Assembly: GCF_000429965.1 (NCBI RefSeq)
Contig: NZ_AUCW01000004.1
Coordinates: forward strand, 248,001 to 312,000
Length of the DNA stretch: 64,000 nt
Direction of reading: 5' to 3'
Source of the DNA: Desulfogranum mediterraneum DSM 13871
GTDB lineage: Bacteria > Desulfobacterota > Desulfobulbia > Desulfobulbales > Desulfobulbaceae
The position numbers and the translations under genes were made by a program. Shown here piece by piece: positions 27,345 to 35,931 of the stretch. Under the pieces are notes generated by a model. It searched no databases, was not told the origin of the DNA, and saw only the letters and a program-made list of their open reading frames with translations. Position 1 is the stretch's first letter. Each line of letters begins with the position of its first letter.

Positions 27345-27932
27345 TTAGACAATCACTCTCCTCAGACAGGGGTTGACCTGGCGGCAGGAATCGGCATCGG
27401 TGAAGGCCACCCCATAATAAAAAAACGGCGTTTCTTTAAAGGGTTTTGCCCAGACAACCTTGCCATTGCAGACTGCAGAGTTGTGCTGATCCTTAAAAAA
27501 GATGGTGAGTTCGGAGAGGATCGGGAGTTGTACGCGGGTTTCAAGACGGATACCGCCCGGGCTCAAATCAACGCTCCAGGCAGCCTCATCCTGAACGACC
27601 CCCTTGTACTTACTTTCCGCCTTTGTGGAAAAAGAAACATAACTCCTGAACGGAGTGCGCAGGTAGCGGCGCCTATTCCGGCCCTGGCCTGTCAGGGAGT
27701 CCTCGATTCTCTGGAGTTGCAGGCTTTCCTGGTAGTAGGCACAGGAGGTAAAAAACGGGGTCTCACAGTAGGTTAGGATATGTTCTGTCGACGGCAGGAA
27801 CAGGCCATCTTTCACAAAGAGGCAACTCTGGGTTGATTGAGACCAGTAGGGGCAGCGGTCGCACTGGGGCGTGGATTGCGGTTGCCCCTCAGGGGCATTG
27901 ACTGTTCGACGGGGTGGTTTGCGCTTAGCCAT
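27345..27932 (-). CDS. PilZ-domain protein with Cys-rich N-terminus
   Basis: This 195-residue protein starts at the ATG at 27932; the open frame extends further upstream without clear homology. The C-terminal half is a PilZ domain with the c-di-GMP motifs RxxxR (in NRRRYLRTPF) and DxSxxG (DLSPGG). The N-terminal half has five Cys: 24, 27, 37, 56 and 64, in CDRCPYWSQSTQSC and YCETPFFTSC. Such spacing could bind a metal or iron-sulfur cluster, or form disulfides, but no known motif fits exactly. PilZ proteins act as c-di-GMP receptors controlling motility or exopolysaccharide. It stands alone between ampG and a sigma-54 activator. Confidence 0.82.
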   Translation of the reverse strand: MAKRKPPRRTVNAPEGQPQSTPQCDRCPYWSQSTQSCLFVKDGLFLPSTEHILTYCETPFFTSCAYYQESLQLQRIEDSLTGQGRNRRRYLRTPFRSYVSFSTKAESKYKGVVQDEAAWSVDLSPGGIRLETRVQLPILSELTIFFKDQHNSAVCNGKVVWAKPFKETPFFYYGVAFTDADSCRQVNPCLRRVIV

Positions 27933-28148
27933 ACCACTACTATGCAAAATATGATCCAGTACAAACAGAAGGAAAGATCCTGCTTCCTCTCTCTCCTCCC
28001 ACTTCCCTGTTGCAGCCTCGCAGACGCCGCACACCATAAACCGCCATGGCTGCGACCCCAGGGGAGGTCGACTCGGCAACCAGCCACCCCGGTCACCACC
28101 GGAACGCTCTCTCAGCAAGACTCCGGCAAGGGTATCAAGGAGGGGGTG

Positions 28149-29732
28149 CTAGATACTCTTTTTGATCTGTTTAGCGGAAATCTCATACCGTTTCATCTTG
28201 TCATAGAGGGCGGTCTTGCCAACCTTCAGACTGGCAGCCGCTGTGGCCACATTTCCGCCATACTTTTTCAGGGCCTGGGTGATCACCTCGCTCTCAAAAC
28301 CAGCCAGGATACTCTTCAATGATTCGCTCCCCAGCTGCTTCTCCAGATTTATCGCCTCCTGGAGCGGCTCTTCTGCCTGCAGGTTCTGATCAAAAAACAG
28401 ATCCTTTTCCGTGATCATCTTACCCTTGGCCATGAGCACGGCCCGCTGGATCAGGTTTTCCAGTTCACGAACATTACCTGGCCAGTCATGGAGCAAGAGG
28501 CGATTGATGATCGATTTGGGGACAAAATCAATATCCTTTTTAAAGGCATCACGGTAATGATTAACAAAATGAGAGACCAACTCGACAATATCTTCCTTAC
28601 GTTCCCGCAGCGGGGGCATGTCGATGTTGATGATATTGAGGCGGTAGTACAGATCCAGCCTGAACTTCTTTTCTTTCACCGCAGCACCCAGGTCAACGTT
28701 GGTGGCAGCGATCACCCGGACATCAACCTTGACCGGTTCGGTGCCTCCCACTCGCAGGATCTCGCCATTTTGGAGGACCCGCAACAGGGAGGCCTGCATC
28801 CTGGGACTGATATCCCCAATTTCGTCTAGAAAAATGCTGCCATGGTTGACGATCTCAAACTTGCCTACCTTCCGACTGGTGGCACCGGTAAAGGCGCCCT
28901 TTTCATAACCAAACAGATCCGACTCCAGGATGGAATCATTGATCGCATTACAGTTGATCTTGAGAAAGGGCTTGTCGTCACGACTGCTGATCCCCTTGAT
29001 CAGGTTGGCGGCCAGCTCCTTACCGGTGCCCGACTCCCCGGTGATCAGGATGGTGGCGTCAGAGCCGGCGACCTGATGGATCATCTCCCGCATCTCCCGC
29101 ATCTTGGAGCTGGAACCGATCATCTTATCGGCACGGTGACGATGACCAAGCTGGCTCTTCAGACTGTTGACCTGCCTGGAGAGTCGCTGGCGCGTCTCCT
29201 CACTTTCCTGGAGTTCGGTAATTTTACTCTGGAGGATATCTTCTATGTTGGTATTAAAGAGCAAGAGCTCCTGCTCATGGGCCTTACGCTCGGTAATATC
29301 GCGCAGCACCAACATCAGGAGCTGTTCGCCGCTATAGCCCACAAAGGGTACCGCGGCAAACTCCACCGGCACGGAATCGATCATCGCTTCCATCTGGTTG
29401 TTCTGAGCCGGATCTTCCCCCCTCTCCCCCTCTTTGCCCAGATTCCGAAAACAGCTGGTACCCACCGCCCGCAGGTCAGCAATCAACTGCTCTGAGCAGC
29501 TTTCGCCAAAACGAAGTTTGGCGCTTCGATTCATGTATTCAACACAGCCGCCCTCATCCAAAAGAAAAACCAACTCAGGCATAGTGTCCAGCAGGGTCCG
29601 CCAGTTGGTGGCCAGACGATCCACCTCATCCTGGGTATTGAGATACGTCGGTTTGTCAAGTGTCAAGGATGCACCAATGAATGAGTTAACTCCAGGGTAC
29701 CTTAAAAAATGAGATTTTTCGATCAAGTTCAA
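28149..29732 (-). CDS. PAS-containing sigma-54-dependent transcriptional activator
   Basis: The open frame gives up to 527 residues. A PAS domain comes first (about 40-150, LLDTMPELVFLLDEGGCVEY, then RDITERKAHEQE). A coiled coil, an AAA+ domain (GESGTGKE, GAFTGA, GSIFLDEIGD) and a Fis-type helix-turn-helix (GGNVATAAASLKVGKTALYD) follow. It has no receiver domain, so activity is likely set by the PAS ligand. The listed 5' end is the longest frame and starts at a TTG inside a dispersed repeat; about the first ten codons belong to that repeat. More likely starts are TTG at 29663 or GTG at 29624 (GGATGAG just before). Its targets are unknown, and no sigma-54 site is seen nearby. Confidence 0.87.
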   Translation of the reverse strand: MNLIEKSHFLRYPGVNSFIGASLTLDKPTYLNTQDEVDRLATNWRTLLDTMPELVFLLDEGGCVEYMNRSAKLRFGESCSEQLIADLRAVGTSCFRNLGKEGERGEDPAQNNQMEAMIDSVPVEFAAVPFVGYSGEQLLMLVLRDITERKAHEQELLLFNTNIEDILQSKITELQESEETRQRLSRQVNSLKSQLGHRHRADKMIGSSSKMREMREMIHQVAGSDATILITGESGTGKELAANLIKGISSRDDKPFLKINCNAINDSILESDLFGYEKGAFTGATSRKVGKFEIVNHGSIFLDEIGDISPRMQASLLRVLQNGEILRVGGTEPVKVDVRVIAATNVDLGAAVKEKKFRLDLYYRLNIINIDMPPLRERKEDIVELVSHFVNHYRDAFKKDIDFVPKSIINRLLLHDWPGNVRELENLIQRAVLMAKGKMITEKDLFFDQNLQAEEPLQEAINLEKQLGSESLKSILAGFESEVITQALKKYGGNVATAAASLKVGKTALYDKMKRYEISAKQIKKSI

Positions 29733-29836
29733 GGCGCGCGATAAATTTCACCGCAGGCATATATTTGATATTCCAAGGATAAAATTTTGAGTGCAACGCC
29801 GAGATTGGAAGAAAAAGCAATTTTTCAAGGTGGCCT
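29696..29836 (+). repeat. Dispersed ~140-bp repeat, copy 1
   Basis: The element starts GGTACCTTAAAAAATGAGAT and ends with ATTTTTCAAGG plus TGGCC, so the ends are inverted. The interior holds GGCGCGCG, CCGCAGGCATATATTTGATA and AACGCCGAGATTGGAAGAAA, shared with the copy at 58029-58168. It lies between mutY and the PAS activator and overlaps the extreme 5' end of the longest activator frame. Confidence 0.88.
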
Positions 29837-29980
29837 CCATCTAATAACCTCTCCCATTTTCAGGATAGCATGGTTTATCCAAACATACAATTTTTTTCCG
29901 GCAAATCGAAAAAACAGAACAAACAGGAGCTCCAACCAACTAAAAAACCGTCACTTTACCCCAGCAGGCGCTTTTACCCA

Positions 29981-31084
29981 TTATCCGGAATCACCTTCCT
30001 GGAGGAGTTTCTCCACCAACTGCCGATGCCCGGAGGGGAAGGGATAGTCGAGCAGTTCTGCCCTGGTCACCCAGTTATGGCCGGAGGCCGCATGGAGAAC
30101 AGGCTCCGAGTCCGGATCAACCAGTGTGCACCAGAAACTGTGCAGGGTCACACGATAGCGGGTATAGTAGTGGACCACGACCTGAAAAGGAACCGGCTCA
30201 ATCACCTCCCACTCGGTCTCCTCCCCTATCTCTCGAACCGCCGCCTCTGCCGGAGTCTCACCCTCCTCCAACCTGCCTCCGGGGAATTCCCACAGCCCCC
30301 CCCAGATATCATCGCTCAAACGCTGTTGAATATAGAAACGGTCTCCCCTCTGGAGCAATCCACAGGCCATGGTGATGTCAATACGCCGCTGACGTTTTCC
30401 GGATACTGGTCGCAGTTCCACGGTCCCCCTGGCATGAGCTGCGCACCACGGCTTCAGGGGACAGGGAGCACAGTCAGGACGTTTCGGGGTGCAGACCAGG
30501 GCACCGAACTCCATAAGCGCCTGATTCCAGCTGCGCGGATCGCCCTGATGGAGCAACCCGCTGGCCAGCTGCTCGAGCCGTTTCCTGGTCTTGACCAGCT
30601 TCAGGGGGGTATCGATATCGACCAGCCTGGAAAAGAGCCGCTCCACATTGGCATCCAACAGGGGTCTGGGCTGATTAAACCCTATCGAGACAATGGCCGC
30701 AGCCGTATAGGGACCGATACCGGGCAACTCCAGCAGCTGCCCATAGGAGTCGGGGATCTCGCCTCCATACTCCTCAACCAGAAGCACTGCCGTACGCTGG
30801 AGATTCCTGGCCCTGGAGTAGTAGCCCAAGCCCTCCCAGGCCTTGAGCACCTCCAGCTCCGGAGCCCGTGCCACCGCCTCCACCGTGGGGAACCGTTCAA
30901 TCCAGCGACAAAAATAGTCCACCACCCGATCCATCTGGGTCTGCTGTCCCATGATCTCGGAAATCCAGACCTGATAGGGGTGATAGTGCTCCCGCCAGGG
31001 AAGAGGCCGACCGGCCTGTTGAAACCAGTGCAACAGCCTCTGCTGCAATGGTTCGAGATGATTAAATATTATTTCAACACTCAT
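29981..31084 (-). CDS. mutY: A/G-specific adenine glycosylase MutY with C-terminal Nudix-like domain
   Basis: This is a 367-residue protein that removes A mispaired with 8-oxoG or G. The glycosylase domain has catalytic Glu43 (SEIMGQQTQ), a helix-hairpin-helix (ELPGIGPYTAAA) and Asp144 (LLDANVERL). The [4Fe-4S] loop has Cys198, 205, 208 and 214 with C-X6-C-X2-C-X5-C spacing. The C-terminal Nudix-like domain recognises 8-oxoG. Here the Nudix box at 270-292 is almost intact (GRLEEGE...REIGEETEW), with only the late Gly changed to Glu, whereas many MutY proteins have lost it. It is divergent from the TIGR03790 gene. Confidence 0.94.
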   Translation of the reverse strand: MSVEIIFNHLEPLQQRLLHWFQQAGRPLPWREHYHPYQVWISEIMGQQTQMDRVVDYFCRWIERFPTVEAVARAPELEVLKAWEGLGYYSRARNLQRTAVLLVEEYGGEIPDSYGQLLELPGIGPYTAAAIVSIGFNQPRPLLDANVERLFSRLVDIDTPLKLVKTRKRLEQLASGLLHQGDPRSWNQALMEFGALVCTPKRPDCAPCPLKPWCAAHARGTVELRPVSGKRQRRIDITMACGLLQRGDRFYIQQRLSDDIWGGLWEFPGGRLEEGETPAEAAVREIGEETEWEVIEPVPFQVVVHYYTRYRVTLHSFWCTLVDPDSEPVLHAASGHNWVTRAELLDYPFPSGHRQLVEKLLQEGDSG

Positions 31085-31446
31085 TATCGGATCACCACAG
31101 AGACAAAGGGTAAGGGGATTCTACCCTGTTCACGCTCAGATCAGCGGCCCAGCTGAAAAATTCTCCACAGAGATCTACTCTCTCCGGGACAGTTCTGCCA
31201 GTAAAACAGGAGTAAAGAGAAGAGAGTCCCCCTTCGCCCTAGCCGGTACAGAGAGAACAGGGTCCTGCGCTCACCGGGAGTCGCCGTGGGAGCAAACGCA
31301 GCAAAAAGAACCATTCGGGTCTGGCTCGAAGCACCCTCCGGGGAAAAAGATTTTGTTCTCTTCCGGATTAGTGGTATGGACAAAGAGAGAGCGCACTGCC
31401 TACCAGCACGTTTGCTGCTGCCCCGGCCCAGCCACGAGAGACGACC
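31085..31446. other. Divergent intergenic region between mutY and TIGR03790 gene
   Basis: This 362-bp region should hold promoters for both divergent genes. Open frames seen here are out-of-frame extensions of the downstream gene and lack ribosome sites. I see no clear promoter consensus, repeat or RNA structure. Confidence 0.35.
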
Positions 31447-32736
31447 ATGCCCATTTTCCCGACCTTACCATCAGCACCATCATCAGCTTCAGCAGCTTCA
31501 GCGAACCCAGCACCACCGATTCTGGCCCCCCTCCTGCTGGTCATGGGCCTGCTGCTCGCAGGCGAGGCGCTCGCCCTCTCCCCGGGAGAGGTGGTGGTCA
31601 TCGCCAACAGCGAGGACAAGGCCGGTCTTTCCCTGGCACACTACTATCTCACCCAGCGCAAGATCCCGCCGGAGAACCTGATCACCATCCAAACCGCCAA
31701 CCAGGAGAGCTGCAGCCGGATCGCCTTTAATGAGGAGATAGCGAAGCCGGTACGGCAGCAGCTCAAAGAGCTCCTCAAGCAAAAACGGATCAGATGTCTG
31801 GTGACCGTCTACGGCGTTCCCCTGAAGATCAGGGCACCCCTCCTCAGCCAGCAGGATCAGCAACAGCTGCAGCAACTGCGGGAGGAGCGCGACCGGAAGC
31901 AGCAAGCCATCGACCAGGATACCCCCCAGGATGCCCCGATCCGGCAACGCCTGGCCGCCCTCGCCCGTCGCATTACCCTCCTCGCCCGCGGAGACAGCCA
32001 GGCCGCAGTGGACTCCGAGCTGGCCCTGGTCCTCAGCCCTGAGTACCCACTGGATGGCTGGCTACCCAACCCCTACTTCCTGGGCTTTCAAAAACTCGAC
32101 ACCCTGTTGAAACGGGACCAGGTACTGATGGTCAGCCGCCTGGACGGCCCTGACCCTGAGACGGTGCGCCGTCTGATCGACGAGGCGATCGACACCGAGA
32201 AGAACGGCCTCAAGGGCAGCGTCTACCTGGATGCACGCTGGCCCAGGCCGGAACAGAAAGAACTCAGCGGCTATGCCCTCTACGATGCGGCCATCCACAC
32301 CACGGCCAGACGCCTCCGGGAACAGAGCGATCTCCGGGTCGTGCTCAACCAGGAACCGGCCCTGTTCCAGCCGGGCAGCGCCCCGGAGGCCGCCCTCTAC
32401 TGCGGCTGGTACAGCCTGGCACGCTATATTCCGGCCTTTACCTGGGCCCCGGGGAGCGTGGGCTACCATATCGCCAGCGCGGAATGCTCCACCCTCAAGC
32501 GCGCAGACTCCCAGGTCTGGTGCAAACGGATGCTAGAAGAGGGGGTCGCTGCCACCATTGGCCCGGTCTATGAGCCCTACGTCCAGGCCTTCCCCCTACC
32601 GGACATCTTCTTCCCCACCCTGGTCGAAGGCTACCTCTCCCTGGGCGAGGCCTACCTGATCAGCCTGCCCTACCTCTCCTGGCAGATGCTCCTGATCGGC
32701 GACCCGCTCTACCAACCCTTTCAGCCAAAGGATTGA
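31447..32736 (+). CDS. TIGR03790-family exported protein
   Basis: This 429-residue protein matches the pattern of the TIGR03790 family of unknown function (SPGEVVVIANSEDKAGLSLA, HYYLTQRKIPPENLITIQTA, RCLVTVYGVPLKI, and LISLPYLSWQMLLIGDPLYQ at the C-terminus). An N-terminal hydrophobic segment at about 26-43 (PPILAPLLLVMGLLLAGEAL) suggests export or anchoring, preceded by an unusual Pro/Ala/Ser-rich leader. An insertion of Gln/Arg-rich sequence lies near residues 138-165 (QQDQQQLQQLREERDRKQ). It is convergent with the PGPGW gene, with only 3 bp between stops. The function is unknown. Confidence 0.78.
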   Translation: MPIFPTLPSAPSSASAASANPAPPILAPLLLVMGLLLAGEALALSPGEVVVIANSEDKAGLSLAHYYLTQRKIPPENLITIQTANQESCSRIAFNEEIAKPVRQQLKELLKQKRIRCLVTVYGVPLKIRAPLLSQQDQQQLQQLREERDRKQQAIDQDTPQDAPIRQRLAALARRITLLARGDSQAAVDSELALVLSPEYPLDGWLPNPYFLGFQKLDTLLKRDQVLMVSRLDGPDPETVRRLIDEAIDTEKNGLKGSVYLDARWPRPEQKELSGYALYDAAIHTTARRLREQSDLRVVLNQEPALFQPGSAPEAALYCGWYSLARYIPAFTWAPGSVGYHIASAECSTLKRADSQVWCKRMLEEGVAATIGPVYEPYVQAFPLPDIFFPTLVEGYLSLGEAYLISLPYLSWQMLLIGDPLYQPFQPKD

Positions 32737-32739
32737 ACC

Positions 32740-33147
32740 TCATGCCGAATCCTGGGGAAAACTGAACTCCTCTCTGCCGCCCCGACGACGGATCCAATTC
32801 AGGGCCTTGCGGATCTTTTCCTGGTCCACCAACCGACGAATCAAGCGCTGTTTCCCGGGAAAATCCATCACACAGATGGCCAGCAGGATGGTCAACAGCC
32901 CCTGTCCCGGTAAAACCAGCATGATCACCCCGGCAGCGAGCAAAAACAGGCCGATACCGTTGCGCACCACCAGGATACAGCTCGCCCTGAGGGGATGACA
33001 GCGCCGCCTCTGCGCCAGATCCTGCCAGTGGCGGATAAAATAGTCGGCTGCCAGCCGGTTGATCATCCAGGGCACGGCCAGCAGACTGCCCACAAAGGTG
33101 AGCAACGAGCCTATCCCTACCAACTGCAACAGCTGAGCCGTAGACAC
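32740..33147 (-). CDS. PGPGW-family membrane protein
   Basis: This 135-residue protein has two or three hydrophobic segments (about 5-27 and 62-95) and the signature stretch NGIGLFLLAAGVIMLVLPGQ followed by GLLTILLAI. The PGPGW family of small inner membrane proteins has no defined function. The C-terminal tail is basic (IRRLVDQEKIRKALNWIRRR) and likely cytoplasmic. It lies 9 bp downstream of the nitroreductase gene, so the two are probably cotranscribed. Confidence 0.75.
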   Translation of the reverse strand: MSTAQLLQLVGIGSLLTFVGSLLAVPWMINRLAADYFIRHWQDLAQRRRCHPLRASCILVVRNGIGLFLLAAGVIMLVLPGQGLLTILLAICVMDFPGKQRLIRRLVDQEKIRKALNWIRRRGGREEFSFPQDSA

Positions 33148-33156
33148 ACCGGCCCC

Positions 33157-33750
33157 TTAAAAGGTGGGTGCCACCAGCACCTCAGCCAGAGAACGCTTAG
33201 GCACGTGGTGGCCCTGCTCCTGGTCGCGCCAGTAGCGGATATCACCATCAACACCGACCTCTTCCAGGGTCACGCTCTCCGCAGGATAGCCCAGGGCCAG
33301 CACCAGCAGCACCGAGAGCGGCTCCTCCAACTGGACGAGCCGGTCGATCTTGGCGGGAAAGGCGCCGATCCGACAGCCAGCCACCCCCTGCTCGGCCGCA
33401 GCCAGCAAGATATTCTGGCTGGCAATACCGCAGTCAACATGGGCCTCATGCTCGGCGCCCTTGAGCAGGCTGCGGTCAAGCAGACAGAGGATATAGGCCG
33501 AAGGCCGCTCACCGGCCACCGGCCCCTGCCAATCTGGGAGGTAGCCGGCCCAGCCCAGCAGGGGAAAGAGCTGCTCACGTTGCCGGGATTCGCTCACCAC
33601 CATGTACTTCAACACCTGAGCGTTGCGGGCAGAGCCACCCAGACGGGCAAGATCGACCCACTCCCGGAGCCGTGATTCTTCGATAAGTCGCTGCTCCTGA
33701 AAACGGCGAACGCTCCTGGTCGCTGCGACCAAACTGGAAATGTGCATCAT
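33157..33750 (-). CDS. Nitroreductase-family protein
   Basis: This 197-residue flavin-binding protein is of the nitroreductase fold. It has an N-terminal RSVRRF motif, RLGGSARNAQVLKYMVV for FMN contact, and a C-terminal GIASQNILLAAAEQGVAGCR helix. It closes with VLLVLALGYPAE. Such proteins reduce nitro groups or quinones, or oxidise intermediates, with FMN and NAD(P)H. The substrate cannot be inferred. It starts at the first of two adjacent ATG codons and probably forms an operon with the PGPGW protein. Confidence 0.83.
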   Translation of the reverse strand: MMHISSLVAATRSVRRFQEQRLIEESRLREWVDLARLGGSARNAQVLKYMVVSESRQREQLFPLLGWAGYLPDWQGPVAGERPSAYILCLLDRSLLKGAEHEAHVDCGIASQNILLAAAEQGVAGCRIGAFPAKIDRLVQLEEPLSVLLVLALGYPAESVTLEEVGVDGDIRYWRDQEQGHHVPKRSLAEVLVAPTF

Positions 33751-33945
33751 CCTACTCCTCTGAAAAAAAATTGTGGGCCGCCGGCCGGAACAAGATGGCT
33801 GACGACGCGGTGCATCTTACCGGGATTTCCCGGGAAGAACAGAACAAAATCAATTTTTGGCCCTGCCTTCGATTCTCCTGTTCATTTCGGCGCTAACATG
33901 ATAAATTTATTATATTCATAACTCACCTCTATCTTCTTGATTTTA

Positions 33946-34758
33946 ATGCTCGACACCCTCGTTTCCCTACGCTGGCAGGATTTTGTTGATATCCTGATTG
34001 TCTCCTTCATCATCTATCGCATCATGCTGCTCATCCGCGGCACCAGGGCGGTGCAGATGCTTGCCGGTATTGCAGTCATCATCATCGTCTACTTCATCTC
34101 CGGCAAGCTCGATATCCTCACCCTCCACTGGCTGTTTAAAACCTTTCTCAGCTCCATCCTGCTGGTGATTATCATCGTCTTCCAGGCCGATATCCGTCGA
34201 GCCCTGACCCAGATGGGGAAGACCCCCTTCCAGAAATCCGACGACGTCGATCACCAGGACATCGAGGAGATCGTCCGGGCCGCGACCTATATGGCCAAAC
34301 GAAGAATCGGCGCCTTGCTGGTGATCGAGCGGGAGACCGGCCTGCGCGACTACATCGACTCCGGCTTCCGGCTGGATGCCCGGCTCCGTTTTGAGCTGCT
34401 GGTGGCCATCTTTCTGCCCTCTTCCCCCATGCACGACGGCGGGGTCATCATCCACCAGAGTCGCATCCACAGTGCCGGCTGCCTGCTGCCCCTCTCCCAG
34501 AATACCCGCATCGACAAACGCTACGGTACCCGTCACCGGGCAGCCCTGGGGCTCTCGGAAGAGACCGATGCCATCATCATTGTGGTCTCGGAAGAGACCC
34601 AGGAAATCTCTCTGGTCAAACAGGGCCGCATCGCCTCCCTCCACGACGAGAAGGCCTTGAACTCGGCCCTTCGTTCCATCCTCCGCCGCAACAGCTCCCG
34701 CAACACCGGCTGGAAACAGTGGCTCTCTCTCCAGAAGACTCCGGGAGAGGAACGATGA
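33946..34758 (+). CDS. cdaA: Diadenylate cyclase CdaA
   Basis: This 270-residue membrane enzyme makes c-di-AMP from two ATP. Three N-terminal membrane helices (about 10-85) precede the DAC domain. The catalytic motifs are present as HDGG (about residues 161-165, in SSPMHDGGVIIH) and RHR (about 196, GTRHRAALG). The first motif is usually DGA, so the third position is Gly here. The ATG at 33946 is preferred over a TTG at 33937; no strong ribosome site is visible. Its stop overlaps the start of cdaR, and glmM follows, the widespread cdaA-cdaR-glmM arrangement linking c-di-AMP to cell-wall precursor synthesis. Confidence 0.93.
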   Translation: MLDTLVSLRWQDFVDILIVSFIIYRIMLLIRGTRAVQMLAGIAVIIIVYFISGKLDILTLHWLFKTFLSSILLVIIIVFQADIRRALTQMGKTPFQKSDDVDHQDIEEIVRAATYMAKRRIGALLVIERETGLRDYIDSGFRLDARLRFELLVAIFLPSSPMHDGGVIIHQSRIHSAGCLLPLSQNTRIDKRYGTRHRAALGLSEETDAIIIVVSEETQEISLVKQGRIASLHDEKALNSALRSILRRNSSRNTGWKQWLSLQKTPGEER

Positions 34759-35702
34759 GATCACCTTTTTTTGAACTCCTGGCCAAACACTGGCACCTGA
34801 AACTGCTCTCCCTGATCATCGGCGCCAGCCTCTGGTACTTTGTAGTGGGTGAGGATCAGATCGACATCACCATCAATGTTCCCATCGAGATCCACAACCT
34901 GCCTCCTGACCTGGTGATCGCCAATCAGTTCAAAAAGGATATCGAGGTCTCCATCCGGGGGCCGCGTCGGATGATCCAGGAGGTGCGCCAGCACAACATC
35001 TCCAGGCCGGTGGACCTGACCCAGGTAGAGGCAGGAGCCATCGTCATCACCAATGACGGCGACTCCATCCCCTTTCCCCAGGGGATAACGGTTCAACGGC
35101 TGCAACCCACCAACCTCACCCTGCTGGTGGATCAGCTCAGCGAGAAGGACTTTACCATCAATGCCATCACCGAGGGGGAACCAGGGGCCGGCTATACCCT
35201 GCGCTCCCTCACCCTGGACCCGAAACAGCTCACCGTGACCGGGCCCAAGTCCTTCCTGGAACAACAGAGCGCCCTCAACACGGTGGTGATCAACCTGGAC
35301 GGCCTGGCCCGTTCCACCAAGCTGCAGGTCCAGCTCGATCTCAGCCCCAACATGCTCAGCCTCATGGGCGAGACCGTGGTCACGGTCAGCCTGGAGGTTG
35401 CAGAGAACATGCTCACCAAGACCGTACGCGGTATTCCGGTGAATGTCCGTGATGCCGAGCAGCCCATGAAGACCGAGCCAGGCATGGTCACGGTGGAGGC
35501 CAATATCCCGGAGAACCTGATCAGGGACACCCCTGAGTTGGCCATGCTCTTCCGGGCCATGGTCAGTTCCAAATCCTTGCCAGAGAGCAAGGGGCTGGTC
35601 CAGGTAAACGTCAACGGCATCAATGTCCCGGGGCATCCGCCGATCTCGGTGATCACTGTGAAGCCTGATCAGGTCCGCCTGCTGCCCATAGCAGAACCAT
35701 AA
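34755..35702 (+). CDS. cdaR: CdaR-like YbbR-domain protein
   Basis: This 315-residue protein has one N-terminal membrane helix (about 15-30, LKLLSLIIGASLWYFVV) and repeated YbbR domains outside the membrane (segments ITINVPIEIHNLPPDLVIAN, LDPKQLTVTGPKSFLEQQ and TVRGIPVNVRDAE). CdaR binds and tunes CdaA. The ATG at 34755 overlaps the cdaA stop (ATGA), implying coupling. GlmM follows after 229 bp that hold a dispersed repeat. Confidence 0.9.
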   Translation: MRSPFFELLAKHWHLKLLSLIIGASLWYFVVGEDQIDITINVPIEIHNLPPDLVIANQFKKDIEVSIRGPRRMIQEVRQHNISRPVDLTQVEAGAIVITNDGDSIPFPQGITVQRLQPTNLTLLVDQLSEKDFTINAITEGEPGAGYTLRSLTLDPKQLTVTGPKSFLEQQSALNTVVINLDGLARSTKLQVQLDLSPNMLSLMGETVVTVSLEVAENMLTKTVRGIPVNVRDAEQPMKTEPGMVTVEANIPENLIRDTPELAMLFRAMVSSKSLPESKGLVQVNVNGINVPGHPPISVITVKPDQVRLLPIAEP

Positions 35703-35707
35703 TCCCC

Positions 35708-35848
35708 GGCTCCCTTGAAAAGGTGCTTTTTCTTCCAATCCCTGCCTTATGGCAAAAATTTCATCCTCGGAATATCCGTTGTATGGTTGCGGTAAATTTT
35801 CTCCATGCCTTGATCTTGATCGAAAAATCTGATTTTTCAACGTACCCC
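35708..35848 (-). repeat. Dispersed ~140-bp repeat, copy 3 (inverted)
   Basis: On the minus strand the element starts GGGTACGTTGAAAAATC and ends CTTTTCAAGG plus GAGCC. Interior blocks GGATATTCCGAGGATGAAAT and GGGATTGGAAGAAAAAGC match copies 1 and 2. It fills most of the gap between cdaR and glmM. The interior is somewhat diverged. Confidence 0.85.
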
Positions 35849-35931
35849 CTGTCCCCGCTGTCATGACCCACCGTTTGCCTTCCGCTGCAGAGGGACAGCT
35901 TTATTCGACTATTCATACTTGAGGAGTATCC

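Noticed and set aside
31286-31730. Open frames overlapping the 5' end of the TIGR03790 gene
   Set aside because: They are shifted readings of the same GC-rich sequence; the called frame shows a hydrophobic segment and family motifs.
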